A stretch of 64,000 bases of DNA, from the NCBI RefSeq assembly GCF_003254525.1, contig NZ_QFYS01000005.1, positions 1 to 64,000 of the forward strand, read 5' to 3'. The stretch comes from Phenylobacterium kunshanense. Its GTDB lineage: Bacteria; Pseudomonadota; Alphaproteobacteria; Caulobacterales; Caulobacteraceae. Both the position numbers and the translations under genes were made by a program. Position 1 is the stretch's first letter; each line of letters opens with the position of its first letter. This document shows positions 53,255-63,959 of this stretch, in pieces. Under the pieces are notes generated by a model. It saw only the letters and a list, made by a program, of their open reading frames with translations. It ran no database searches and had not been told where the DNA came from.

Positions 53255-55138
53255 TCAGGCCTCCGCCAATCGCGCGAGCAGGGTTCCCTCACTCACCTGC
53301 GCGCCAAGCTCGGCGCTGAGCTCGGCCACCACCCCGTCGAACGCCGCCGTGAGGGTGTGCTCCATCTTCATGGCTTCCAGGGTCAGCAGGGCCTGGCCCT
53401 TGGCCACCCTATCGCCGACCTTCACCAGGACCTGGGTGACCTTGCCGGGCATCGGCGCGCGGACCTGGCCGTCGCCGGCGGCGCCGTCGGCGTCGGCGGC
53501 AGGCGGGTGGTCGCGGAACACGAAGGATTCGCCGCCCTCGAACACCACCACCTCCTCGTCGCCCAGCACGTGGACCGAACGCGAGGGCTGGTCGCCCATC
53601 TCGACCTCGATGGCGCGGCCGTCGACGAAGAGCCGGGTGGTCGCGGCCGCGGGGCCGTTCAGGCGGAAGCCGGTCAGCGCCACCCAGGGCGTGGCGGCCT
53701 GGCCCTCGATCTCCCGCTCGACCATCTCCCGGAAGGCCCAGCCGGCGGTGGCCAGGGCCTCAGGCGACGGCTCCGCGGGCGTCGCCAGGGTCTCGAGCTC
53801 GCGGCCGATCAACCCGGTGTCGACACTGCCGACGATGAAGTCGGGGCTCTCCAGGCAGCGGACCAGGAAGCCGGCGTTGGTCTTCAGCGGATGGACCTCG
53901 ACCTCGGCGCAGGCCTCGGCCAGTTCGGCCACGGCCTGGTCCCGGGTCGGGGCATGCGAGATCAGCTTGGCGATCATCGGGTCGTAGAAGGGGGTCACGG
54001 CGTCGCCCTCCTCAACGCCAGCGTCGACGCGCACGCCGGTGGGCAGGCTGAAGCTGTCCAGCCGGCCGATCGACGGCAGGAAGCCGGTGGCCGGGTTCTC
54101 GGCGTAGAGGCGCGCCTCGACCGCGTGGCCGTTGAGGCGTATTTCGTCCTGCTTGAGCGGCAGCGGCTCGCCGGCGGCGACGCGGAACTGCCACTCCACG
54201 AGGTCCAGGCCGGTGACCATCTCGGTGACGGGATGCTCCACCTGCAGCCGGGTGTTCATCTCCATGAACCAGATGCGGTCGCCCTTGAGGCCCTGGCTGG
54301 CGTCGGCGATGAACTCGACGGTGCCGGCGCCGACGTAGCCCACGGCCTGGGCGGCTTTGACCGCGGCGGCCGTCACGGCGGCGCGGGCCTCTTCGGACAT
54401 GCCGGGCGCTGGCGCCTCCTCGATCACCTTCTGGTGTCGGCGTTGCAGCGAGCAGTCGCGCTCGAAGAGGTGGACGACGTCGCCATGGCTGTCGCCGAAC
54501 ACCTGCACCTCGATGTGGCGCGGGCGGGTGACATAGGTTTCCAGCAGCACCCGGTCGTCGCCGAAGCTGGCCGCGGCCTCGCGCTGGCACGAGGCGAGGG
54601 CGGCGTCGAATGTCTCGGCGCTCTCGACCAGGCGCATGCCCTTGCCACCCCCGCCCGCCACGGCCTTGATCAGCACGGGGAAGCCGATGGCCTCGGCTTC
54701 CGCCTTCAGCCGCTTCGCCGACTGGTCCTCGCCGAGGTAGCCGGGCGTCACGGGCACGCCGGCCTTCTGCATCAGGTCCTTGGCGGCGTCCTTCAGGCCC
54801 ATGGCGCGGATGGCCGATGGCGGCGGGCCGATCCAGGCCAGTCCGGCGGCGGTCACCGCCTCGGCGAAGTCGGCGTTCTCGGAGAGGAAACCGTAGCCGG
54901 GATGGATGGCCTCGGCGCCGGCGGCCCTGGCGGCCTCGATGATCCGCTCGCCGACGAGGTAGCTCTCGCGCGCCGCGGCCGGCCCGATCAGCACCGCCCG
55001 GTCGGCGTCGCGGACGTGTGCGGCCTGGGTGTCCGCCTCGGAATAGACGGCCACGGTCTCGATCCCGAGCCGGCGGGCCGTGGCGAAGACGCGCCGGGCG
55101 ATCTCGCCCCTGTTGGCGACCAGAACGGACTTGAACAT
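53255..55138 (-). CDS. mccA: methylcrotonyl-CoA carboxylase-type biotin-containing alpha subunit
   Basis: A 627-residue protein. It has a biotin carboxylase (MFKSVLVANRGEIARRVFATA, GGGGKGMRLVESAETF, FMEMNTRLQVEHPVTE), then a linker, then a biotinyl domain with EAMKMEHTLTAAFDG near the C-terminus, the lysine being the biotin site. It carboxylates biotin and delivers it to the beta subunit at 55293. The start at 55138 is the methionine next to the conserved opening. By order and partner it is most like the MCC alpha subunit; geranyl-CoA carboxylase is the alternative. Confidence 0.88.
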   Translation of the reverse strand: MFKSVLVANRGEIARRVFATARRLGIETVAVYSEADTQAAHVRDADRAVLIGPAAARESYLVGERIIEAARAAGAEAIHPGYGFLSENADFAEAVTAAGLAWIGPPPSAIRAMGLKDAAKDLMQKAGVPVTPGYLGEDQSAKRLKAEAEAIGFPVLIKAVAGGGGKGMRLVESAETFDAALASCQREAAASFGDDRVLLETYVTRPRHIEVQVFGDSHGDVVHLFERDCSLQRRHQKVIEEAPAPGMSEEARAAVTAAAVKAAQAVGYVGAGTVEFIADASQGLKGDRIWFMEMNTRLQVEHPVTEMVTGLDLVEWQFRVAAGEPLPLKQDEIRLNGHAVEARLYAENPATGFLPSIGRLDSFSLPTGVRVDAGVEEGDAVTPFYDPMIAKLISHAPTRDQAVAELAEACAEVEVHPLKTNAGFLVRCLESPDFIVGSVDTGLIGRELETLATPAEPSPEALATAGWAFREMVEREIEGQAATPWVALTGFRLNGPAAATTRLFVDGRAIEVEMGDQPSRSVHVLGDEEVVVFEGGESFVFRDHPPAADADGAAGDGQVRAPMPGKVTQVLVKVGDRVAKGQALLTLEAMKMEHTLTAAFDGVVAELSAELGAQVSEGTLLARLAEA

Positions 55139-55179
55139 CAGACGCCCCACGCGCCGCAGGCGCAGTCATTTTGGAACCG

Positions 55180-55247
55180 CAGACCATCACGGACCAACAC
55201 GGACAACGCCGGCCCCTGGTCCGTGATGGTCTGTGATGGTCCGTGGT
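55180..55247. repeat. palindromic intergenic repeat, copy 1
   Basis: A 68-base stretch with the arms AGACCATCACGGACCAACAC and GGTCCGTGATGGTCTGTGAT around a short GC centre, able to form a long imperfect hairpin. The same unit occurs at 59038-59105. It sits between the two carboxylase subunit genes. It resembles REP-like elements; I recognise no named family. Confidence 0.75.
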
Positions 55248-55292
55248 GGAGTTGAGGGCGCTGACGCGCCACGAGGCTCGCCATTTCGCGCC

Positions 55293-56885
<1,593 letters not shown>

Positions 56886-57129
56886 CACAGTCCTTCAGCG
56901 GCTTCTCGCGATCCGCCGGACGTGGGCCGGAATGCGAACCGGCGCGCCTCAGACGGGACTGCCGCACCTAGACCGCCTTTTGGCCTTGGTGGTCAAGATT
57001 GTCTGCGCGAGGTCGAAACTTCCAGTCCAGCGGAGAAGTGTGGCAGCTCAGACCCAGATTTGTCAGTTTGACTACGTTCTCGTCTCGCCACTCCCCATTT
57101 TGCGGAAAGAGCGTGCCCAACGCGACGAT

Positions 57130-57678
57130 CTATTCCTCCCCTGCGCCCTCCGTATGCGGTTGGAAGAGATGATCACAGACCAGGAGGTCGCCGGGGAACG
57201 CCTCCGGCTGGATATCTCCGGTCGCGAGCCCGGCCAGGAAGTCGGTGAGGTCGCAGTCGAGGGCCTCGAAAGTCTGGAGCCCTCGGTCCCAGATCACGAC
57301 ACGCCAGGTGTCCGGGTGTCCCTGGGCGCGCCAGAACAGCATGTCGCCGTTGTCGGTCGCGCCGAAGGAGATCAGGCCGCTGGGCGTAGGCCAGAATGGG
57401 TAGGTGAGCTCTTCATCGTCTTCCTCGGCCGCTTCCAGGAACATGCGGCTGATCAGCGGGGCGTTCCGCTCGAACCGCGTGTTCGGGTTGCTGGTCCGGG
57501 GAACGTAGATCCCCAGGAACTCCATGAAATAGCCGTTGCCGTAGAGGCGGACGAAGTCCTTGTAGTCCTGGGGCAGCGGCGTACGGAGCTCTGCCTCTAT
57601 CGGTTCCCACGGTCCTTCAAAGGCCTCGAAGGGAGCGTCGGGAGCGGCGACTTGCTGCTTCAGGTTCTCGATCGTCAT
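57130..57678 (-). CDS. SMI1/KNR4 (SUKH) family protein
   Basis: A 182-residue protein with the SUKH pattern: IEAELRTPLPQDYKDFVRLYGNGYF, PSGLISFGATDNGDMLFW, and a C-terminal LTDFLAGLATGD. SUKH proteins are often immunity factors against secreted toxins but also occur as orphans. No toxin gene is beside it. The start at 57678 was chosen by the domain; the frame extends upstream to 57888 without protein-like sequence. The 244-base gap after it (56886-57129) shows nothing recognisable. Confidence 0.85.
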   Translation of the reverse strand: MTIENLKQQVAAPDAPFEAFEGPWEPIEAELRTPLPQDYKDFVRLYGNGYFMEFLGIYVPRTSNPNTRFERNAPLISRMFLEAAEEDDEELTYPFWPTPSGLISFGATDNGDMLFWRAQGHPDTWRVVIWDRGLQTFEALDCDLTDFLAGLATGDIQPEAFPGDLLVCDHLFQPHTEGAGEE

Positions 57679-57844
57679 TTGTCTCGCCCCAGATCCGTCG
57701 CCGTACCCGATCCTGGCGCGCGCGCGGATGCACAACCTCAGCGCGAATGCAGTGCAATGTAAAGAACTAAAAGGGAACGGGAGCGCGGTGCGCACATGAC
57801 GTCCCTCTAGGCTCACGCAGCGTTCCCGTGGCAGAGAGCGCGGC

Positions 57845-58999
57845 GTGACCCAGGAAAGCTTCCCCGAAATCCGCGAGGCCGTGCGCAAGCTGTGCGCGCG
57901 CTTCCCCGGCGCCTACTGGCGCGAGCTCGACCGCGACCGGGCCTATCCGACCGCGTTCGTCCAGGCCCTGACCGAGGCCGGCTTCCTCTCGGTGCTGATC
58001 CCCGAGGAGTACGGCGGCTCGGGGCTCGGCCTGCGGGCCGCGACGGCGGTGCTGGAGGAGATCCACCGCTCGGGCTGCAACGGCGGCGCCTGCCACGCCC
58101 AGATGTACACGATGGGCACGGTGCTGCGGCACGGCACGCCGGCGCAGAAGGAGGCCTACCTCCCGAAGATCGCCACCGGTGAGCTGCGCCTGCAGGCCTT
58201 CGGGGTCACCGAGCCGGACGCCGGCACCGACACCACCCGCATCACCACCTTCGCGAAGAAGGTCGGCGACAAGTATGTCGTGTCGGGCCGGAAGATCTGG
58301 ATCAGCCGGGCCGAGCACTCGGACCTGATGGTCCTGCTGTGCCGGACGACGCCGCGCGACCAGGTCTCCAAGCCGTCGGACGGTATGAGCGTGCTGCTGG
58401 TCGACATGAACCAGGCGGTGGGCAATGGCCTGACGATCCGGCCGGTCCGCACCATGCTGAACCACGCCACCACCGAGCTCTTCTTCGAGGACCTGGAGGT
58501 GCCGGCCGAGAACCTGGTCGGCCAGGAGGGCAAGGGCTTCAAATATATCCTCGACGGCATGAACGCCGAGCGCATCCTCATCGCCTCGGAGTGCATCGGC
58601 GACGCGCGGTTCTTCATCGACCGGGCCAGCCAGTACGCCAAGGACCGCGTCGTGTTCGGCCGGCCCATCGGGGAGAACCAGGGCGTGCAGTTCCCGCTGG
58701 CCCGCGCCTACGTCCAGATGACCTCGGCGAGCCTGATGGTCGATCGCGCGGCCGAGCTGTTCGAGGCCGGCGAGCCCTGCGGGACCGAGGCCAACATGGC
58801 CAAGCTGGTGGCCTCGGAAGCGAGCTGGTTCGCCGCCGACATGGCCCTGCAGACCCACGGCGGCTTCGGCTTCGCCGAGGAGTACGACATCGAGCGGAAG
58901 TTCCGCGAGACGCGCCTCTACCAGGTGGCCCCGATCTCGACGAACCTCATCCTCAGCCACGTGGCCACCCACGTCCTGGGCCAGCCCAAGAGCTTCTGA
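57845..58999 (+). CDS. acyl-CoA dehydrogenase
   Basis: A 384-residue flavoprotein. LRLQAFGVTEPDAGTDTTRI is the substrate/FAD loop, with IWISRAEHSDLMVLL and VVFGRPIGENQGVQFPLA. The C-terminal LQTHGGFGFAEEYDIERKFRETRLYQVAPISTNLI is the family signature, and the expected catalytic glutamate lies in it. It dehydrogenates an acyl-CoA, possibly the branched or terpenoid substrate of the carboxylase. It starts with GTG, preceded by GAGAG. The palindromic repeat follows it. Confidence 0.9.
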   Translation: MTQESFPEIREAVRKLCARFPGAYWRELDRDRAYPTAFVQALTEAGFLSVLIPEEYGGSGLGLRAATAVLEEIHRSGCNGGACHAQMYTMGTVLRHGTPAQKEAYLPKIATGELRLQAFGVTEPDAGTDTTRITTFAKKVGDKYVVSGRKIWISRAEHSDLMVLLCRTTPRDQVSKPSDGMSVLLVDMNQAVGNGLTIRPVRTMLNHATTELFFEDLEVPAENLVGQEGKGFKYILDGMNAERILIASECIGDARFFIDRASQYAKDRVVFGRPIGENQGVQFPLARAYVQMTSASLMVDRAAELFEAGEPCGTEANMAKLVASEASWFAADMALQTHGGFGFAEEYDIERKFRETRLYQVAPISTNLILSHVATHVLGQPKSF

Positions 59000-59037
59000 C
59001 CGACTCCATGGCGCGTCGGCGCCGAAAAGATTGGCCA

Positions 59038-59105
59038 CAGACCATCACAGACCAACACGGACACTGTCCGCCAACCGTCCGCGGTGGTCTGTGATGGTCC
59101 GTGGT
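59038..59105. repeat. palindromic intergenic repeat, copy 2
   Basis: A 68-base unit sharing long blocks with 55180-55247, for instance AGACCATCAC, GACCAACACGGAC and TGGTCTGTGATGGTCCGTGG. It lies between the acyl-CoA dehydrogenase and enoyl-CoA hydratase genes. Confidence 0.75.
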
Positions 59106-59141
59106 TGAATAAGACAGCGCCTGCGGCGCGCGGGGGATGAG

Positions 59142-59924
59142 ATGACCTACGAAACCATCAAGGTCGATGAGACTGCGCCGGGCGTGAAGGTGATCGCCTT
59201 CAACCGCCCCGACGTGGCCAATGCGCTCTCCACCCAGATGGGCCGCGAACTGCTGGACGTCTGGTCGAACCTGCGCGCCGACGAGGGCCTGCGCTGCGTG
59301 ATCCTGCGCGGCGAGGGCAAGCACTTCCAGGCCGGGGCTGACCTCAAGGAACGCAACGGCATGACCGACGAGGCCTGGGCCGAGCAGCATCGGCTGTTCG
59401 AGGCCATGATCCGCGCCCAGCTCGCCTGTCCGGTCCCGGTGATCGCCGCGGTGCAGGGCGCGGCCATGGGCGGCGGCTGCGAGATGACCCTGGCCTGCGA
59501 CTTCGCCTATGCGGCCGAGGGCGCGAGGTTCGGCCTGCCCGAGGCGGGGCTGGGCATCATCCCGGGCCTGGGCGGGACACAGTTGCTGACCCGCGCCGTC
59601 GGGCCACGCCGGGCCGTGGAGATCCTGACGACGGCCTCGCCATTCACTGCGGAAAAGGCGCAGGCCTGGGGTCTGGTCAGCGATGTCGTTCCGGCGGACA
59701 GGCTGATGGAGACGGTGCTGGGCGTTGCGACGCTGATCGCCAGCAAGGCGCCGCTCTCGGTGCGCGGCGCCAAGCGCGTCGTGCATGGCGGCCTGGACCT
59801 GGAGTTGAAGCAGGCGATGGACCTGGAGCTCACGGTCTACAACCACCTCTTCACGACCGCCGACCGGCGCGAAGGCGTGGCCGCGTTCAACGAGAAGCGC
59901 ACCGCGCAGTTCGAAGGGAAGTAG
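59142..59924 (+). CDS. enoyl-CoA hydratase/isomerase
   Basis: A 260-residue crotonase. The oxyanion segment is HFQAGADLKE, and catalytic glutamates are visible in GAAMGGGCEMTLACDFAYA and FGLPEAGLGIIPGLGGTQ. PFTAEKAQAWGLVSDVV and KAPLSVRGAKRVV complete the fold. It hydrates an enoyl-CoA; with the carboxylase and dehydrogenase around it, a methylglutaconyl-CoA-type hydration is plausible. Confidence 0.88.
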   Translation: MTYETIKVDETAPGVKVIAFNRPDVANALSTQMGRELLDVWSNLRADEGLRCVILRGEGKHFQAGADLKERNGMTDEAWAEQHRLFEAMIRAQLACPVPVIAAVQGAAMGGGCEMTLACDFAYAAEGARFGLPEAGLGIIPGLGGTQLLTRAVGPRRAVEILTTASPFTAEKAQAWGLVSDVVPADRLMETVLGVATLIASKAPLSVRGAKRVVHGGLDLELKQAMDLELTVYNHLFTTADRREGVAAFNEKRTAQFEGK

Positions 59925-59961
59925 CTGGAGCGGCGGTGAGTCTGCGCCTACGGTTCCGCTC

Positions 59962-61449
59962 GTGAAGATGCCCGTCCCCGACCCCGCGCTGCTCGCCCGC
60001 AAGGCCGAGATCGTGCGCGCGCTGCAACGGATCGTGCCGGGCGAGGGCGTGGTGTCTGAGCCCGCAGGCCTGGTTCCCTTCGAGAGCGACGGTCTCTCGG
60101 CCTATCGGCAGACCCCGCTGGCGGTGGTGCTGCCGGAGACGACGGCCCAGGTCTCGCAGGTGCTGGCCTGGTGCCAGGCGAACGGCGTGAAGGTGGTGCC
60201 GCGGGGGGCGGGCACATCGCTGTCGGGCGGAGCGCTGCCGCTGGCGGACGGCGTGGTCCTGGGCCTGTCGAAGTTCAACCGGGTGCTGGAGGTCGACTAC
60301 GCCAACCGCTGCGCCGTGGTTCAACCGGGCGTGACCAACCTCGGGATCACCGCGGCCGTGGAGGCTGCGGGATTCTACTATGCCCCCGATCCGTCCAGCC
60401 AGATCGCCTGCACCATCGGCGGCAACGTGGCGGAGAACTCTGGCGGCGTGCACTGCCTGAAGTACGGCCTGACCACCAACAACCTTCTGGGCTGCGAACT
60501 CGTGCTGATGAGCGGCGAGATTGTCCGGCTGGGCGGCAAGGCGATGGACGCTGACGGCTATGACCTGCTGGGACTGGTGACAGGCTCGGAGGGACTGTTG
60601 GGTGTGGTCACGGAGGTGACGGTCCGCATCCTGCCCAAGCCGCAGACGGCTCAGGCGCTGCTGCTGGGATTCCCGACGGTCGAGGCGGCCGGCGCGACGG
60701 TCGGCGACATCATCGCCGCGGGCGTGATCCCGGCGGGGCTGGAAATGATGGACAACCCGGCCATCCGGGCGGCCGAGGCGTTTGTGGGCGCGGGCTATCC
60801 GGTGGACGCCGCGGCCCTGCTCATCGTCGAGCTGGACGGGCCCGAGGCCGAGTGCGCCGAACTGACCGGCCATGTCCGCGCCCTGGCGTCGGCGCGCGGG
60901 GCGGACTTCGTGCGCGTGTCGCAGAACGAGGCCGAGCGGCTGGCCTTCTGGGCTGGCCGGAAGGCCGCCTTCCCGGCGGTGGGGCGGATCGCGCCGGACT
61001 ACTTCTGCATGGACGGCACCATCCCGCGCGGGAAGCTGCCGCAGGTGCTGACGCGGATCACCGAGCTCTCGGCGCACTACGGGCTGGGCGTCGCCAACGT
61101 CTTCCACGCCGGCGACGGCAACCTGCACCCCCTGATCCTCTACGACGCCGACAGGCCGGGGGAGCTGGAGCGGGCCGAGGCGTTCGGCGCCGACATCCTG
61201 AAGCTGTGCGTCGCCGTCGGCGGCGTGCTCACAGGCGAGCATGGGGTGGGGGTGGAGAAGCGGGACCTGATGAGCGAGATGTTCGACGCCACCGACCTCG
61301 CCTGCCAGCAGCGCGTGAAATGCGCCTTCGACCCGGGCCTGCTGCTGAACCCCGGTAAGGTGTTCCCGACCCTGCACCGCTGCGCCGAGCTGGGACGGAT
61401 GCACGTCCACAGGGGCAAGCTGGCGTTCCCGGAGCTGCCGCGCTTCTGA
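59962..61449 (+). CDS. glcD: glycolate oxidase FAD-linked subunit GlcD
   Basis: A 495-residue VAO-fold flavoprotein. Marks are PRGAGTSLSGGALPLADGVV, VQPGVTNLGITAAVE, CTIGGNVAENSGGVHCLKYG, FHAGDGNLHPLILYD and TGEHGVGVEKRDLM. It oxidises glycolate to glyoxylate and passes electrons through GlcE and GlcF to the quinone pool. Starts at GTG 59962 or ATG 59968 give almost the same protein. Its stop overlaps glcE by one base. Confidence 0.95.
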   Translation: MKMPVPDPALLARKAEIVRALQRIVPGEGVVSEPAGLVPFESDGLSAYRQTPLAVVLPETTAQVSQVLAWCQANGVKVVPRGAGTSLSGGALPLADGVVLGLSKFNRVLEVDYANRCAVVQPGVTNLGITAAVEAAGFYYAPDPSSQIACTIGGNVAENSGGVHCLKYGLTTNNLLGCELVLMSGEIVRLGGKAMDADGYDLLGLVTGSEGLLGVVTEVTVRILPKPQTAQALLLGFPTVEAAGATVGDIIAAGVIPAGLEMMDNPAIRAAEAFVGAGYPVDAAALLIVELDGPEAECAELTGHVRALASARGADFVRVSQNEAERLAFWAGRKAAFPAVGRIAPDYFCMDGTIPRGKLPQVLTRITELSAHYGLGVANVFHAGDGNLHPLILYDADRPGELERAEAFGADILKLCVAVGGVLTGEHGVGVEKRDLMSEMFDATDLACQQRVKCAFDPGLLLNPGKVFPTLHRCAELGRMHVHRGKLAFPELPRF

Positions 61450-62621
61450 TGCCCGACACGATGCTCCGCGCCCTGAAGCCGACCAGCGCCGAGGAGGTGC
61501 AGGCCATCGTCGCCGAAGCGGGCGCCGGGGCGCGGCGGCTGGCGGTGACCGGCGGCGGCACCAAGCGTTCGGTGGGCTCGATGGAGCCGGTGGACGCGGT
61601 GCTGTCCACCGCGCGGCTGGATCGGATCGTAGACTATTCGCCGGAGGAGCTGACGCTCACCTGCGAACCGGGCGTGCGGATCGAGGACCTGGAGCGGCTG
61701 ACCGCGGCCAAGGGACAGATGCTGGCCTTCGAACCGCCGCGCTGGACGCGTCTCCTGGCCTCGCGTGGCGAGCCGACGTTGGGCGGCGTGCTGTCGGCGA
61801 ACCTTTCCGGACCCCGGCGCATCCGCGCCGGCGCGGCCCGCGACCATTTCCTGGGCTTCGAGGCCGTGTCGGGCCGCGGCGAGATGTTCAAGGCCGGCGG
61901 ACGGGTGGTGAAGAACGTCACCGGCTACGACCTCATGAAGCTGCTCGCCGGCTCGTGGGGGACTCTGGCAGTGCTGACGCAGGTGACGGTGAAGGTGCTG
62001 CCCGCGCCGCGCACCGAGACCACCCTTTTGCTGTTCGGCCTGCCGGACGTGCGCGCCAGCGAGGCGATGACCGTGGCGCTGAACGGCCCGTTCGAGGTGT
62101 CTGGGGCGGCGCACTTGCCGAGCTTCGCGGCGCGCGCCCGGCCCCTGAAGGCCGAGATGGCGGTGACGGCGCTGAGGCTGGAAGGGTTCGACGCCTCGGT
62201 CGCGGCGCGGGCCGAGGCCCTCTCCGCCGTGCTGAAGGGGTTCGGACGCATCGAAATGCTGGATGCTGGGCACTCGCGGGATTTCTGGACGCAGGTGCGC
62301 GAGGTCGAGGCCATCGCCAGCGATCCGCGGCCCCTCTGGCGGCTGTCGCTGCCGCCGGCGCAGGGTTGGCGCGGGCCGCACGGACTGCCGGGGGACGCCC
62401 TCTACGACTGGGGCGGCGGGCTCGTCTGGCTGGCCACCGAGGAGCCGCCGGCCAAGGTCCATGCCGTGGCGCGGGAACTGGGCGGCCACGCGCTCGGGCT
62501 GCGCGGGCACGAGGCTTTCGGCCCGCGGTACGGGGCCCTGGCGGCGCTGCAGGCGCGGGTGAAGGCCGCATTTGATCCCCTAGGCGTCCTCAATCCCGGA
62601 CGGATGGAGGCGACGTCGTGA
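61449..62621 (+). CDS. glcE: glycolate oxidase subunit GlcE
   Basis: A 390-residue FAD-binding protein like GlcD but shorter: VTGGGTKRSVGSMEPVDAVL, LTCEPGVRIEDLERLTAAKG, FKAGGRVVKNVTGYDLMKLLAGSWGTLAVLT. It forms the membrane-associated glycolate dehydrogenase with GlcD and GlcF. The TGATG overlap with glcD and the GTGA overlap with glcF show a tight operon. Confidence 0.93.
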   Translation: MPDTMLRALKPTSAEEVQAIVAEAGAGARRLAVTGGGTKRSVGSMEPVDAVLSTARLDRIVDYSPEELTLTCEPGVRIEDLERLTAAKGQMLAFEPPRWTRLLASRGEPTLGGVLSANLSGPRRIRAGAARDHFLGFEAVSGRGEMFKAGGRVVKNVTGYDLMKLLAGSWGTLAVLTQVTVKVLPAPRTETTLLLFGLPDVRASEAMTVALNGPFEVSGAAHLPSFAARARPLKAEMAVTALRLEGFDASVAARAEALSAVLKGFGRIEMLDAGHSRDFWTQVREVEAIASDPRPLWRLSLPPAQGWRGPHGLPGDALYDWGGGLVWLATEEPPAKVHAVARELGGHALGLRGHEAFGPRYGALAALQARVKAAFDPLGVLNPGRMEATS

Positions 62622-63889
62622 AGACGGCTTTCACGCCCGAGCAACTGGCCGACCCGGAGATCGCCGCCTCCGCCGGCGCGATCCGAAAATGCGTCCACTG
62701 CGGCTTCTGCACCGCGACCTGTCCGACCTACGTGCTTCTGGGCGACGAGCGCGACAGTCCGCGTGGACGGATCGAGCTGATCCGGCGGATGCTGGAAGAT
62801 GGCGGGCCGCCGTCGCCGGAAGCCGTGAAGCACGTGGATCGGTGCCTGTCGTGCCTGGCCTGCACCACGACCTGTCCGTCGGGCGTGGACTATGCCCAGC
62901 TCATCGATCACGCTCGGGCGCACATCGAGGCCCACAGGGTGCGGCCCCTGCCTGAGCGGGTGCTGCGGGCGCTGATCCCCGCGGTGATGACGCGGCCGGC
63001 GCGCCTGCGGTCGGCGCTGCGCCTGGGGCGTCTGGCCCGGCCTCTTGAGCCGCTCCTGGCGCGCCTAGGGCTGGCCCCGCTCGCGGCGCTCCTGCGCCTC
63101 GTGCCGTCCCCTGCCAGGATGCCGAAGGTGTCGACCTCGGCCCATGGCGAGCGGCGGGGGCGGGTCATCCTGCTGCAGGGCTGCGTCGAGCCAGAGATGA
63201 CGCCGCAGGTGCGCGCCGCCGCGATCCGCCTGCTGACGCGCGCCGGTTACGAGGTGGTGCTGGCGGAGGGCGAGGGCTGCTGCGGCGCCTTGTCGGAACA
63301 CCTGGGTCGGGCCGGGGAAGCGCGCAGCATGGCGCGCAGCAACCTGGCGGCCTGGGCGGCGGTCGGCCCGGTCGATGCGATCATCGCCACGGCCGCCGGC
63401 TGCGGGACCATGCTGAAGAGCTACCGCCGCCTTGTCGGCGAGGCCGTTCCCGCCCGGGACGTCCTGGAGTTCATCGACGAAGTGGGCCTGCCGCCAGTGG
63501 TGAAACAGCGGCGGCCCAGCGTCGCCTATCATGCGGCTTGCTCGCTGCAGCACGGTCAGCAGATCAAGGCGCAGCCACCGCGCCTCCTGGCTGAGGCGGG
63601 CTTTGACGTCCGCAGCGTCCCAGAGGGCCACCTCTGCTGCGGTTCGGCCGGCGTCTACAACATCCTGCAGCCGGAACTGGCGGGCCGCCTGCGCGATCGC
63701 AAGGCGGCCAACATCGCGGCCACTGGCGCGGCGGTGGTGGCGGCCGGCAACGTCGGATGCATGGCCCAGCTCTCGCCGGCCCTGGCGGCGCCGGTTGTCC
63801 ATCCGGTCGAGCTTCTGGACTGGGCGACCGGCGGGCCCATGCCGGCCGCACTCGCGCCTATGGAGAGCTCCCTACGGGTTGCTACCTAG
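62618..63889 (+). CDS. glcF: glycolate oxidase iron-sulfur subunit GlcF
   Basis: A 423-residue protein. Two ferredoxin-type cysteine clusters are visible, CVHCGFCTATCP and CLSCLACTTTCP, followed by CCG-domain motifs GEGCCGALSEHL and GHLCCGSAGVYNIL. It passes electrons from the flavin subunits to the quinone pool. It begins with GTG in the GTGA overlap and ends in a hairpin. Confidence 0.95.
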   Translation: MKTAFTPEQLADPEIAASAGAIRKCVHCGFCTATCPTYVLLGDERDSPRGRIELIRRMLEDGGPPSPEAVKHVDRCLSCLACTTTCPSGVDYAQLIDHARAHIEAHRVRPLPERVLRALIPAVMTRPARLRSALRLGRLARPLEPLLARLGLAPLAALLRLVPSPARMPKVSTSAHGERRGRVILLQGCVEPEMTPQVRAAAIRLLTRAGYEVVLAEGEGCCGALSEHLGRAGEARSMARSNLAAWAAVGPVDAIIATAAGCGTMLKSYRRLVGEAVPARDVLEFIDEVGLPPVVKQRRPSVAYHAACSLQHGQQIKAQPPRLLAEAGFDVRSVPEGHLCCGSAGVYNILQPELAGRLRDRKAANIAATGAAVVAAGNVGCMAQLSPALAAPVVHPVELLDWATGGPMPAALAPMESSLRVAT

Positions 63890-63894
63890 GGAGC
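63867..63894 (+). terminator. hairpin at the end of glcDEF
   Basis: GCTCCCTA (63867-63874) pairs perfectly with TAGGGAGC (63887-63894, containing the stop codon) around a 12-base loop. There is no T-run after it, so it may need a factor or only stabilise the 3' end. Confidence 0.45.
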
Positions 63895-63959
63895 GCTGCG
63901 AAATTTCCACGGCGCCACCGTCGGCGCACACTCCCTCTCCAATTGAGAGGATGTCCGGC

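Noticed and set aside
53357..55255. 632-codon plus-strand frame over the biotin carboxylase gene.
   Set aside because: Antisense of a well-supported carboxylase subunit; no recognisable motif.
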